This document shows positions 32,531 through 41,153 of a stretch of 64,000 bases of DNA, one piece after another. The position numbers and the translations under genes were made by a program. Each line of letters starts with the position of its first letter. The stretch's first letter is position 1. The notes under the pieces were generated by a model that saw nothing but the letters and a program-made list of their open reading frames with translations, did no database searches and was not told where the DNA came from. Source of the DNA: Holophaga sp. (GTDB lineage: Bacteria; Acidobacteriota; Holophagae; Holophagales; Holophagaceae); NCBI GenBank assembly GCA_016715205.1, contig JADKBC010000005.1:1-64000 (forward strand), in the 5' to 3' direction.

Positions 32531-34066
32531 ATGGCCCAGCTTGACCGGCTACTCGCACAGATTACGCTTCGAGGCGCCGCGACCCTTCGCCTAGTGCCGG
32601 ATCAGCCTCCCATGCTGGAATCGGTCACCGGGGCCCTGACGCCGCTGCTTCCCACACCCGTGCCTCCAACCCTCTTAGAACACCTGGTTAACGAAGTGCT
32701 GCCCTCGGAGGACGGGGAAGCCCTGGCTCGAAATGCCCAGGCCAGCTTCCTCTACACCGTGGGCGGGCAGCATTATCGAATCACCGTGAACCGGAACGCC
32801 CAGGGTTTGAATCTGGTGGCAGAGCCAGAATCCGGTGGCGCTGTCCCGCCTCCCAAACCTCCGGAGCCCTTGCCGGTTCCTCAGCCACCGACCCCCGCCC
32901 GGAACATGCCGGTGCCCGTTTCACCCAGCGTGGTTGTGGCGACGCCCGCAGGCGCTAACCCCCTGGCTGAGCGCCTACTGAAGGCGCTCTTGGACCACAA
33001 GGCCTCGGATCTGCATTGCACCACCTGGGAGGTGCCCCTGGTGCGGGTGCATGGTGATTTGGAGGAATTGGACGGCTTTGCACCCCTGGGTCCCAAGGAA
33101 CTGCTCGAGGTTATGAAATCCCTGGCGCCGCCCATGGCCTGGGAACATTACGAAACCAGGAATGATGCGGATTTTGCGTATTCCTACGAGGCTGGCGGCT
33201 GCCGCCTGCGGGTGAATTTTTTCGCCGATCGGATGGGGCCGGGTCTGGTTTGCCGCGTGATCCCCAATCAAATCCCCGACCCCGATCAATTGGGCCTGGC
33301 GGATCCCATCAAACGTCTGGCCGATCTCGCGAAGGGTCTGGTGCTGGTGACGGGACCCACGGGCAGCGGCAAATCCACCACCCTGGCGGCGATCATCGAT
33401 ATCGCCAACCGCAAGCGCACCGATCACATCCTCACCATTGAAGACCCCATTGAATTCGTGCATCCCCGCAAGAAATGCCTGGTGAACCAGCGGGAGGTGG
33501 GAACCCACACGGCCACGTTCAAATCAGGCCTGCGTGCCGCCCTGCGCGAAGACCCCGATATCGTTCTGGTGGGCGAGATGCGCGATCTGGAAACCATCGC
33601 CATCGCCCTGGAAACCGCCGTCACCGGCCACTTGGTGTTCGGTACCCTGCACACCAACAGCGCCGTGGGGACCATGGACCGCATCGTGGATCAGTTTCCC
33701 GCCGACCGTCAGCAGCAGATCCGGGTCATGTTGGCGGATTCCTGCAAGGCCGTGATCAGTCAGATCCTGCTGAAAAAAATCGGTGGGGGCCGGGTTGCCG
33801 CCATCGAGAGCCTTTTCATTACGCCTGCCATCTCCAACCTGATCCGGGAAGGCAAGAACTTCCAGATCCCCAGCGCCATGCAGACTGGGCGGGCCTACGG
33901 CCAGAAGCTCATGAACGATGCCATCGTGGAACTGGTGCACGGAAACATCGTTCAACCGATGGAAGCCTACATGAAGTGCCCGGACAAGGAGACCCTGATG
34001 GCCTCCTTCAAGCGGGCGGGCATCAACTGGGACCCCCGCGGAGACGAAAAGCCGATGCCGCTCTGA
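32531..34066 (+). CDS. PilT-like type IV pilus ATPase with extra N-terminal domain
   Basis: Predicted hexameric cytoplasmic ATPase that powers pilus retraction (PilT/PilU group). Start ATG 32531 follows GGAG, giving 511 residues against about 350 for PilT. Residues 144-511 are the standard enzyme: ASDLHCTTWEVPLVRVHGDL, Walker A GPTGSGKST (275-283), Asp box TIEDPIEFVH, Walker B DIVLVGEMRDLET and His box GTLHTNSA. Residues 1-100 look like a second, degenerate copy of the N-terminal PilT fold, and a Pro-rich linker (about 105-140) joins the parts. No pilin or pilus assembly genes are next to it. Confidence 0.88.
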   Translation: MAQLDRLLAQITLRGAATLRLVPDQPPMLESVTGALTPLLPTPVPPTLLEHLVNEVLPSEDGEALARNAQASFLYTVGGQHYRITVNRNAQGLNLVAEPESGGAVPPPKPPEPLPVPQPPTPARNMPVPVSPSVVVATPAGANPLAERLLKALLDHKASDLHCTTWEVPLVRVHGDLEELDGFAPLGPKELLEVMKSLAPPMAWEHYETRNDADFAYSYEAGGCRLRVNFFADRMGPGLVCRVIPNQIPDPDQLGLADPIKRLADLAKGLVLVTGPTGSGKSTTLAAIIDIANRKRTDHILTIEDPIEFVHPRKKCLVNQREVGTHTATFKSGLRAALREDPDIVLVGEMRDLETIAIALETAVTGHLVFGTLHTNSAVGTMDRIVDQFPADRQQQIRVMLADSCKAVISQILLKKIGGGRVAAIESLFITPAISNLIREGKNFQIPSAMQTGRAYGQKLMNDAIVELVHGNIVQPMEAYMKCPDKETLMASFKRAGINWDPRGDEKPMPL

Positions 34067-34068
34067 GG

Positions 34069-35064
34069 CTATTTGCTGCGGTCCAGTAGGATTTCGGGGA
34101 TTTCCTGCAGGAGCTTTAGGGTCTTTTTGTCGCCGGGGACACCAGCAATGGCTTCGGCTGCGGCTTGGCTGGCCTTTTGGGCCAGTTTGCGGGTTTCAGC
34201 CAGGGCCTCGTGGCGGGCGATGAGCTCCCGTAATTGGCGTTCCTCCGCTGCAGGAATGGGCACCTCTTCACCCCGATCCCAGATAGTGCGAATGAGGGGG
34301 CGCACCTCATCGGGGGCGCATTCCATGAGGGTCAACATGGGCAAGGTCAGCTTGCCCTCGCGCAGGTCGGAAAACGCCGGTTTGCCCAGTTGTTCGCTAG
34401 TGGCCGTGAAATCCAGCAAATCGTCCGTGAGTTGAAAGGCGCGGCCGATCTCCAGGCCGAATTTTTGGAGGGCGGCGCATTCCGAGAGGCTGCGATCGGC
34501 CAAAACACCGGCCGTTTCCGTGCAACCACTGAAGAGCAGCGCCGTTTTCCGTTCTTGGATATCGAAGTAGTCCTTGCGGGAAGTATCGAGCTTATAGAGC
34601 ACATCGTTCTGGATCAGCTCGCCCTCGATCATGCGGGTGGTCACGTCGCAGAGGATTTCCATCAGGCGCCATTTCCGGGCCTGGATGGCGCTGGACATGG
34701 CTTGGAGATAGAGCAGATCCCCGAACAGGACGGTGAGGGTGTTGCCCCAGAGGCGGTTGAGTGTCGGTTTGCCGCGGCGCAGCTGGGCGTGATCGATCAC
34801 ATCGTCATGCACCAAGGTGGCCGTGTGAATCAGCTCGAACACCGCCCCGAACCGCACATCGTCAGAACCCTTGTAGTCCACAAACCGGGAGGCCAGGAGC
34901 ACCAGGGCGGGGCGCAGGCGCTTGCCTTTTCCGCCACGGACATGGGCCGCGAGTTTATCCACCACGGCCACATCACTCTGGAGCAACCGCTCCAGTTCCT
35001 TTTCTACCTCCGAAAGTTTTCCGGAAATGGGGTTGAAATAGCTGAGGAGATCCAGGCGGGACAA
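34069..35064 (-). CDS. Polyprenyl diphosphate synthase (long-chain trans type)
   Basis: A 331-residue isoprenoid chain-elongating enzyme, probably making the side chain of menaquinone. The first aspartate-rich motif is LVHDDVIDHAQLRRG and the second is QLTDDLLDFTA. GKGKRLRPALVLLAS is the substrate-binding segment. The small residues before the first motif (FELIHTATL) are of the kind that allow long products, but chain length cannot be predicted. It begins three bases after yajQ on the same strand and ends three bases from the convergent PilT-like gene. Confidence 0.9.
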   Translation of the reverse strand: MSRLDLLSYFNPISGKLSEVEKELERLLQSDVAVVDKLAAHVRGGKGKRLRPALVLLASRFVDYKGSDDVRFGAVFELIHTATLVHDDVIDHAQLRRGKPTLNRLWGNTLTVLFGDLLYLQAMSSAIQARKWRLMEILCDVTTRMIEGELIQNDVLYKLDTSRKDYFDIQERKTALLFSGCTETAGVLADRSLSECAALQKFGLEIGRAFQLTDDLLDFTATSEQLGKPAFSDLREGKLTLPMLTLMECAPDEVRPLIRTIWDRGEEVPIPAAEERQLRELIARHEALAETRKLAQKASQAAAEAIAGVPGDKKTLKLLQEIPEILLDRSK

Positions 35065-35067
35065 AGG

Positions 35068-35565
35068 CTAGTTCCGATAGTTGGTGAACTGCAGTTCAAG
35101 GCCTTGATCGTTCTTTTTCAGCAAGGCAATGGCTTCCTGCAGGTCATCCTTGTTCTTGCCGGAGACACGCAACTGTTCGCCCTGGATCGCGGCCTGCACT
35201 TTTACCTTGGCATCCTTGAGCACCTTCACAAGGCCCTTGGCCTTTTCCCCGGGAATGCCCTGGAGCAGCTTGATCTCCTGGCGCACCGTGCCCTTGGTGG
35301 CGGCTTCGACCTTGCCGTATTCCAGGTTCTTGATGCTCACGCCGCGCTTGAACAGCTTGGACTGGAGCACATCAATGACTGCCTTCAACTTGATCTCGTC
35401 ATCGCTCTTCAGGTGCAGCACCGCATCATCCTTGAGCTCGATATCGGAGACCGACCCTTTGAAGTCATAGCGTTGGGTGATCTCCTTCATGGCCTGGGCC
35501 ACGGCATTCTTGACCTCGGCCATGTCCACCTTGGAAACCACGTCAAACGAGCATTCACTGGCCAT
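35068..35565 (-). CDS. YajQ family nucleotide-binding protein
   Basis: A 165-residue protein of the UPF0234/YajQ family, some members of which bind c-di-GMP or RNA. Typical segments are MASECSFDVVSKVDMAEVKN, DFKGSVSDIELKDD, LKAVIDVLQSKLFKRGVSIK, QGEQLRVSGKNKDDLQEAI and the terminal LQFTNYRN. Length is standard. It leads a two-gene unit with the polyprenyl synthase. Other c-di-GMP proteins (a PleD-like cyclase and a PilZ protein) occur in the window, so a signalling role is plausible but unproven. Confidence 0.93.
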   Translation of the reverse strand: MASECSFDVVSKVDMAEVKNAVAQAMKEITQRYDFKGSVSDIELKDDAVLHLKSDDEIKLKAVIDVLQSKLFKRGVSIKNLEYGKVEAATKGTVRQEIKLLQGIPGEKAKGLVKVLKDAKVKVQAAIQGEQLRVSGKNKDDLQEAIALLKKNDQGLELQFTNYRN

Positions 35566-35596
35566 TGATTCCTCCCAGATTCAATACTCTAGCGCA

Positions 35597-36691
35597 TCAG
35601 CGGCTATTGCCAACGCCTAGGCCGCGCAGGAAGGAAAGGGTCGACAGGCGGATGCCCAACAGCAGCACCGCCTCATCGCGGCCGGTCCGTCCCTTGCTGA
35701 CAAACCCTTCCATGAAGAAATCGCCGCTGGAGCCCTGGGAACCGAATTGGGTCAAGACCACCTTGCCCCGCACCATGAGCCGGTCCCGGGCGATGAACTG
35801 GGGATCACGCACAAAGGAGATCTCCGCCGTGCTGCCCCGCAGGGAGCCTTCTTCCTGACGCAAGGTGACCCCCAGCCGGGTGCGGTTGCGGAATTCATCC
35901 CGTTTGGTGCCTTGCAGATCTTCACCCGCATCCGGGGTGCTGTACCCGACTACCCCCACGCTGCCAATGACGCCCCAGCTCACGCCTTCAGCGAGGGTGC
36001 GCATCCACCAGGCCCCCATTTCGCCACGGAAATTGCCGCTGGTGGTGATGACGGCCACGGCATCGCTGGTTTCCTTGGAGGATGACTGGAACGAAAGGGT
36101 TCCGAAGAACTCCATCCATTGCTCTCGCCCCGGCCAGCGGATGGTTTGCCGCAAATCCAGGGCCACAAAGGGGCGGGAGGTCGAGAAAAAGGAAGTGGAT
36201 TTCTCGGGGTCCCGGTAGAGGCTTGAGAACTGGAGCCCCGCATAGAGGTCTGTCTGCAGATCATCGGCATCCAGTTGCTGGGGATCCCCCGCCCGCCGCT
36301 CGCGGACCATGGTGCGCGCCATGTCTCGGTAGACCGCGATGGCTTCGCCCTGGGCCTTGATCAGGTTCACCATTTGCGGGGCCAGGCCTGACCCATCCTT
36401 CTGCAAGACCTTGTGCAGGCTTTCGGACTTCTCCAGGTTGAACTCCAATTCCTGGATCCGGGCTTTCAGCTCCCGCTGTTGTTTGCGCAGTTTCCGGAAA
36501 AAGGCTTTCCGTTCGGCCTGGGGCAGGCGCTGGATCTGCGCTCGGAGCTCATCCGCATAGGAGGCGTTGGGTCCGCCGTCACGGGTCAGCACCGGCATGG
36601 GCAAGCCCTCCTGGCCCCAGCCGGGAATCGGGAGCAGGCCCAGGATCAAGCCGAAGGCGAAGGAACGGTGAAGGCTGGCAAACCACGTCAT
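35597..36691 (-). CDS. Exported protein with coiled coil, possible envelope or outer-membrane protein
   Basis: The 364-residue protein has a signal peptide (MTWFASLHRSFAFGLILGLL, likely cut after GWG). A charged helical segment (about 48-105) is predicted to be a coiled coil, with QIQRLPQAERKAFFRKLRKQ and related heptads. The remaining two thirds is beta-rich with alternating aromatic and polar residues, GWGVIG-type turns and charged strands, as in outer-membrane barrels. I recognise no family. The ATG overlaps the stop of the Nudix gene by four bases, so it is the last gene of a udk-nudix unit. Barrel assignment is inference. Confidence 0.65.
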   Translation of the reverse strand: MTWFASLHRSFAFGLILGLLPIPGWGQEGLPMPVLTRDGGPNASYADELRAQIQRLPQAERKAFFRKLRKQQRELKARIQELEFNLEKSESLHKVLQKDGSGLAPQMVNLIKAQGEAIAVYRDMARTMVRERRAGDPQQLDADDLQTDLYAGLQFSSLYRDPEKSTSFFSTSRPFVALDLRQTIRWPGREQWMEFFGTLSFQSSSKETSDAVAVITTSGNFRGEMGAWWMRTLAEGVSWGVIGSVGVVGYSTPDAGEDLQGTKRDEFRNRTRLGVTLRQEEGSLRGSTAEISFVRDPQFIARDRLMVRGKVVLTQFGSQGSSGDFFMEGFVSKGRTGRDEAVLLLGIRLSTLSFLRGLGVGNSR

Positions 36692-37299
36692 GGGAGGCGC
36701 TCGAGGATTGGCTCCAGCTTAGCCCACCCATCCCACATGCGCAGCCGTAAGAAGGCTGCCAGCACCAGGGCGTGATGGATTTCGCCGCTGCGCAGCTTTT
36801 GCTGCCATTCAGACCAGGGCACGGCCCAGACCCGCAATTCCTCGGAGGGGTCCAAATCCAAGCCCGCCACGGGGACACACGCCAGGGCCAGGAAGAAATG
36901 GCATTTATTATCCTGGACTGCAGGATTCGGGGTGCACCAGCCCAGCGATACCCAGGTTTCGCTCCGATGCCCCGTTTCTTCTAATAGCTCCCGGCGCGCG
37001 GCCGCTTCGGGGTCTTCACCGGGATCGCAAACACCGCCGATGCCTTCCAGGGTGGAAGCATTGATGCCATGGCGAAATTGCTCCACCGCCAGGAGTTCAT
37101 GCCCCTCCGTCAGGGCAATGACGTGCACCCATTCGGGGCATTCCAACCGGGTGAAATCATGGCTGCGGCCGGTGTGGGGGGAACGCCGGAGCACGCCCAG
37201 ATGCCGGAACAGCCGGGTTTCACCCCGCAGGGTGGCTTCCTCACCTTCCCACGCTGTAGTGGGGTTGAATTGAGGGGAATGCTGGGCCAGCAACCGCAA
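36688..37299 (-). CDS. Nudix hydrolase
   Basis: A 203-residue protein whose Nudix box is GVCDPGEDPEAAARRELLEETGH, with the REXXEE core as RRELLEE. ECPEWVHVIALTEGHELLAV precedes it, and GWCTPNPAVQDNKCHFFLAL follows. The pattern resembles ADP-ribose/nucleoside-diphosphate-sugar pyrophosphatases, but substrate cannot be read from sequence. No ATG lies near the start of the domain. TTG 37299 is proposed, four bases after the udk stop, without a clear ribosome binding site. The start is therefore the weakest part of the call. Confidence 0.82.
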   Translation of the reverse strand: MRLLAQHSPQFNPTTAWEGEEATLRGETRLFRHLGVLRRSPHTGRSHDFTRLECPEWVHVIALTEGHELLAVEQFRHGINASTLEGIGGVCDPGEDPEAAARRELLEETGHRSETWVSLGWCTPNPAVQDNKCHFFLALACVPVAGLDLDPSEELRVWAVPWSEWQQKLRSGEIHHALVLAAFLRLRMWDGWAKLEPILERLP

Positions 37300-37303
37300 T
37301 GGA

Positions 37304-37951
37304 CTATCGGCCCGGCGCGGGGTGCTGCAGCAGACCCAGACTGTAGTGGGTGATCATGTCCAGGGCCTTCTGGTTCTCCACACCTGTGGGCACGATCAGG
37401 TCGGCCCAGCGTTTGCTGGGTTCGACGAATTCCAGGTGCATGGGCCGCACGGAATCCAGGTACTGGTCGATGACGCTGTCCACGCTGCGGCCCCGTTCTT
37501 TGGTATCCCGCTGGATGCGGCGCAGGATCCGGATATCGGCATCGGTATCCACAAAGATCTTCACATCCAGTTGTTCCCGGAGTTCGGGCAAGGCAAAGAT
37601 GAGGAGACCCTCCAGAATCACCATTTGGGAGGGCTGGATGGGTTCTTCCCAGCCCACCCGATCCGAAACCGTAAAGTCGTAGATGGGCTTCCGGATGGCC
37701 TGACCCTTGCGCAGGCTGGCCAGATGGGTGGCCATGAGTTCCAGATCAAAGGCATGGGGATGGTCCCAGTTGATGGCCCGGCCCTCAAACCGGTGTTTCA
37801 CCACCTCCAGGGGGGCATAGTAGGCATCCATATCCAGGAGCAGGACGTTTACCCCTTCATCCTGTAAACGGCGAATCAATTCCTGGGCGATGGAGGTCTT
37901 GCCGCTGCCCGACCCTCCGACGATCCCAACCAACCAGCTCCGGTCTGACAT
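37304..37951 (-). CDS. udk: Uridine kinase
   Basis: Phosphorylates uridine (and cytidine) in pyrimidine salvage. The 215-residue protein has Walker A VGIVGGSGSGKTSIA, the DMDAYYAPLE substrate motif, NWDHPHAFD, PIYDFTVSDR, ILEGLLIFALPELREQLDV and RRIQRDTKERGRS. Length and motif order are those of bacterial Udk rather than phosphoribulokinase. It is divergent from the lipoprotein at 38018, with 66 bases between the starts. Confidence 0.93.
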   Translation of the reverse strand: MSDRSWLVGIVGGSGSGKTSIAQELIRRLQDEGVNVLLLDMDAYYAPLEVVKHRFEGRAINWDHPHAFDLELMATHLASLRKGQAIRKPIYDFTVSDRVGWEEPIQPSQMVILEGLLIFALPELREQLDVKIFVDTDADIRILRRIQRDTKERGRSVDSVIDQYLDSVRPMHLEFVEPSKRWADLIVPTGVENQKALDMITHYSLGLLQHPAPGR

Positions 37952-38017
37952 GCTGCCCCCTTGTTTTCCATCCTAGCGGCTCTTCATTGGCGCGTTGGAT
38001 GGTGCTATCGTTCCCGC

Positions 38018-38641
38018 ATGCTTCGCCCACGCTTTCTCGCCCCTCTTGCCTGCCTTTTCCTGGTGGTGGGCTGTGAATCCGAGGACCCTCGGCTGCCCCA
38101 GAAATTATTGGAGGATGCGCGAGCCCTGAGCAATTCAGGCAAGACGCTGGAAGCGCGCACCATGCTGGAGCGCATCGCCCAGCGCTACCCCGACACGCCC
38201 ACGGGCAAACAGGCCCAACAGGATCTCTTCATCATCCAGGTTTCCCTGAAGCAGGAAATGCAGGAAAAGCAGCGGCTGGTGAGGGCATCCATGAAACGCA
38301 TCATGGATGCCCTGGAGCGCTATAAGAGTAAGCATGGCGAATATCCTTGGACCCTGCAGGTGTTGGTGCCTGAATACCTCGATCTGGTGCCGGAAACGCC
38401 CTGGGCCCATCCCTTCCTGTACCGCCCCTTCGTACCCATTCCCATCGAAGAATTGCGGGATCGCCGCGGCAGCATCACCCAGCGTTTCAACACCAAGTAC
38501 GAGGCCTATCACTTGGTTTGCCTGGGCACTGACTTGAAGCCCGGCGGAGAAGAATTGGCCCAGGATATCCTGGTGGTCACGGGTGAATTCTATAAAGAGG
38601 CAACCCTTCCACCCATTCCCATGCCCCAGCCCGTGAAATAA
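38018..38641 (+). CDS. Lipoprotein with GspG-like C-terminal segment
   Basis: A 207-residue exported protein with a lipoprotein signal (MLRPRFLAPLACLFLVVGC, Cys19). Next comes a TPR-like helical repeat (DARALSNSGKTLEARTMLER, then YPDTPTGKQAQQDLF). After the helix VRASMKRIMDALERYKSKHG comes YPWTLQVLVPEYLDLVPETP with a WAHPFLYRPF turn. That resembles the globular end of type II secretion pseudopilin GspG, but without a pilin N-terminus. Function is unknown. A strong terminator begins directly at the stop codon. Confidence 0.72.
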   Translation: MLRPRFLAPLACLFLVVGCESEDPRLPQKLLEDARALSNSGKTLEARTMLERIAQRYPDTPTGKQAQQDLFIIQVSLKQEMQEKQRLVRASMKRIMDALERYKSKHGEYPWTLQVLVPEYLDLVPETPWAHPFLYRPFVPIPIEELRDRRGSITQRFNTKYEAYHLVCLGTDLKPGGEELAQDILVVTGEFYKEATLPPIPMPQPVK

Positions 38642-38669
38642 AAACGGCCCGCGCTGCGGGCCGTTTTTA
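38641..38669 (+). terminator. Rho-independent terminator, probably bidirectional
   Basis: AAAACGGCCCGC-GCT-GCGGGCCGTTTT is a perfect 12-bp stem with a 3-base loop, followed by T and preceded by AA. It lies between the convergent lipoprotein and tdh genes and could stop transcription from both sides. Confidence 0.85.
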
Positions 38670-38686
38670 TGGTGCCAGGTCAGGGA

Positions 38687-39718
38687 TTACTTTACGCCCC
38701 AATCCAGGACCACCTTGCCGGATTTGCCCGAGCCCATGGCCTCGAACCCAGCCTTGAACTCGTCAATGGGGAAGCGATGGGTGATGACTGGGCTGATATC
38801 AAGACCCGACTGGATCATGGCGGACATCTTGTACCAGGTTTCGTACATTTCCCGGCCATAGATGCCCTTGAGGAAAAGCCCTTTGAAGATGACCTTGCCC
38901 CAGTCGATGGCAGCGTCTTCTCCAAAAATGCCCAGCAGCGCGATGCGCCCACCATTGGACATGCTGTCGATCATGCTGCGGAAGGCATGGGCATTGCCCG
39001 ACATTTCCAGGCCCACATCGAAGCCTTCGGTCATGCCCAGCTCGTGCATAACAGCCTTGAGGTCTTCCGTGGCCACGTTCACCGCGCGGGTGGCACCCAG
39101 CTTGGTGGCGAGGTCGAGGCGGTACTCGTTCACATCTGTGATCACCACGTTGCGGGCACCCACATGCTTGGCAATGGCGGCGGCCATGATGCCGATGGGA
39201 CCGGCGCCGGTGATGAGCACATCCTCACCCACCATGTCGAAGGAAAGGGCCGTGTGAGCTGCGTTGCCGTAGGGATCAAAAATCGAAACGACATCATCGG
39301 GAATGCTGGCGGGCACGGGGAATACATTTTCCGCAGGGATCGCCAGATACTCGGCAAAGGAGCCCGGCCGGTTCACACCTACGCCGATGGTGTTGGGGCA
39401 GAGGTGGCGCTTGCCTGCGCGGCAATTGCGGCAATGACCGCACACAATGTGGCCCTCGCCCGTAACGCGCTCGCCGCCCTTGTACCCGGTGACCGCACTG
39501 CCCACCTTCTCGATGACGCCCACGTATTCGTGGCCCACGTGCATAGGCACGGGAATGGTCTTCTGGGCCCATGCGTCCCAGTTCCAGATGTGCATGTCGG
39601 TACCGCAGATGGCGGATTTGTGAACCCGGATCAGCACATCGTTGGGCCCGACTTCGGGCATGGGAACGTCCTGCATCGTAAGGCCAGGTGCGCGTTCGGC
39701 TTTAACAAGGGCTCGCAT
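38687..39718 (-). CDS. tdh: L-threonine 3-dehydrogenase
   Basis: Oxidises threonine to 2-amino-3-ketobutyrate with NAD. The 343-residue zinc-type dehydrogenase starts MRALVKAERAPGLTMQDVPM, with GGAGG four bases upstream. The catalytic zinc site includes SAICGTDMHIWNWDAWA. The structural zinc site is CGHCRNCRAGKRHLC. The NAD Rossmann segment is LITGAGPIGIMAAAIAKHVG. CGTDMHIWNWD is characteristic of Tdh. Kbl, the next enzyme, is encoded just upstream on the same strand; a hairpin-forming repeat separates the two. Confidence 0.95.
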   Translation of the reverse strand: MRALVKAERAPGLTMQDVPMPEVGPNDVLIRVHKSAICGTDMHIWNWDAWAQKTIPVPMHVGHEYVGVIEKVGSAVTGYKGGERVTGEGHIVCGHCRNCRAGKRHLCPNTIGVGVNRPGSFAEYLAIPAENVFPVPASIPDDVVSIFDPYGNAAHTALSFDMVGEDVLITGAGPIGIMAAAIAKHVGARNVVITDVNEYRLDLATKLGATRAVNVATEDLKAVMHELGMTEGFDVGLEMSGNAHAFRSMIDSMSNGGRIALLGIFGEDAAIDWGKVIFKGLFLKGIYGREMYETWYKMSAMIQSGLDISPVITHRFPIDEFKAGFEAMGSGKSGKVVLDWGVK

Positions 39719-39757
39719 GGTTCCTCCAAGCATTGAAGAAAATGATCACCACCAAGA

Positions 39758-39819
39758 CGCCAAGGCGCCAAGAGCAGAAAAAGGCAATTTTGCTTTCTTC
39801 GCGTCTTGGCGCCTTGGCG
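39758..39819. repeat. Inverted repeat between kbl and tdh
   Basis: CGCCAAGGCGCCAAG (39758-39772) and its exact complement (39805-39819) form a 15-bp stem with a 32-base loop. The arms themselves contain palindromic GGCGCC. A T-rich run (TTTTCTTTT) follows on the plus strand. Similar CCAAGACGCCAAGGCGCC sequences recur, as I recall, between genes in many unrelated environmental bacteria, so it is probably a dispersed repeat rather than gene-specific. Confidence 0.7.
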
Positions 39820-39827
39820 GTTTTCTT

Positions 39828-41018
39828 TTACTTGATCACGCCCAACTCACGACCCACCTTGGCAAAGGCCGCCACGGCGAGATCCAGGTCTTCCTTCGTG
39901 TGGGCGGCGGACATCTGAGTGCGGATGCGGGCCTTGCCCTTGGGGACCACGGGGAAGAAGAAACCGATGACGTAGACACCTTCATCCAGCAACTTGGCCG
40001 CAAACTGCTGAGCCAAGGGTGCGTCATACAGCATCACGGGCACGATGGGATGTTCGCCGGGCTGAAGCTTGAAGCCCAGGGCTTCCATCTTCTCGCGGAA
40101 ATAACGGCCATTCTCGTGCACCCGTTTGATCAGATCGCCTGAAGTCTCAAGGATTTCGAGGGTCTTGAGGGTCGCAGCCACGATGCTGGGGGCCACGGAA
40201 TTGGAGAACAGATAAGGCCGGGCCTTCTGGCGCAGCCAATCGATGACGTCCTTTTTCCCCGCGATATACCCACCACTGGCGCCGCCCATGGCCTTGCCGA
40301 AGGTGCCCGTCAGGATGTCCACCCGGCCCATCACGCCGCAGTGTTCGTGGGTGCCGCGCCCATGCTCGCCCATGAAACCCACGGCGTGGCTGTCATCCAC
40401 CATCACCATGGCACCGTATTTCTCGGCCAAGTCGCATATCTGGGGCAGCTTGGCGATGAAACCATCCATGCTGAATACGCCATCGGTCACCACCAGCACG
40501 AACCGGGACGTTGCGGTGGCTTCCTTCAACTGGGCTTCCAGATCCGCCATGTCGCTGTTTTCGTAGCGGAACCGTTTGGCCTTGCAAAGCCGCACGCCAT
40601 CAATAATCGAAGCGTGATTGAGGGAATCGGAAATGATGGCGTCCTCTTCGCCCAGCAGGGGCTCGAAGACCGCGCCGTTGGCATCGAAACAGCTGGAGTA
40701 GAGCTGAGCATCTTCCATGCCGAGGAAGGCGGCCAGCTTGCGTTCCAGCTCTTCGTGGATGTCCTGCTTGCCGCAGATGAAGCGTACCGAAGCCATGCCG
40801 AAGCCATGGTCGTCCATGACATCTTTCGCGGCCTTGATGATTTCCGGGTTGTTGGCCAGGCCCAGATAGTTATTGGCGCAAAGGCACACAACCTTCTTAC
40901 CATTGGCCACCATCTGGGGCTGCTGGGGGGACGTGATGGTGCGTTCGATCTTGTAGAGCCCTTGGTCCTTCAGGCTTTGGGTCTCGGTCTGGAGGTGCTT
41001 CAGGAAGGTGGGATTCAC
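39828..41018 (-). CDS. kbl: Glycine C-acetyltransferase (2-amino-3-ketobutyrate CoA ligase)
   Basis: A PLP enzyme that splits 2-amino-3-ketobutyrate with CoA into glycine and acetyl-CoA, completing threonine catabolism with Tdh. Start GTG 41018 has GAGGAG upstream and gives 396 residues, nearly the E. coli length. NYLGLANNPEIIKAAKD, SCFDANGAVFEPLL, DDSHAVGFMGEHGRGTHEH (PLP-contacting Asp/His) and LTGTFGKAMGGASGGYIAG (Schiff-base Lys) are present. An ATG 36 bases upstream has no supporting ribosome binding site. Confidence 0.94.
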   Translation of the reverse strand: MNPTFLKHLQTETQSLKDQGLYKIERTITSPQQPQMVANGKKVVCLCANNYLGLANNPEIIKAAKDVMDDHGFGMASVRFICGKQDIHEELERKLAAFLGMEDAQLYSSCFDANGAVFEPLLGEEDAIISDSLNHASIIDGVRLCKAKRFRYENSDMADLEAQLKEATATSRFVLVVTDGVFSMDGFIAKLPQICDLAEKYGAMVMVDDSHAVGFMGEHGRGTHEHCGVMGRVDILTGTFGKAMGGASGGYIAGKKDVIDWLRQKARPYLFSNSVAPSIVAATLKTLEILETSGDLIKRVHENGRYFREKMEALGFKLQPGEHPIVPVMLYDAPLAQQFAAKLLDEGVYVIGFFFPVVPKGKARIRTQMSAAHTKEDLDLAVAAFAKVGRELGVIK

Positions 41019-41153
41019 GGGACTCCTCGCAGGTGGGAAAAGCGATCTGGCCACAGTTTAGCCCCGAAAAGGGCCCGTTCAGCGCCCACCCAGTGGCCAT
41101 GGTCACAATCTCTCGGCCCTGTGGCAGGATGAAGGCGATTCACTGGAGCCCCC

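Noticed and set aside
34234..35568. A 444-codon plus-strand frame over the polyprenyl synthase and yajQ genes
   Set aside because: It spans two well-supported minus-strand genes and shows no protein family features.
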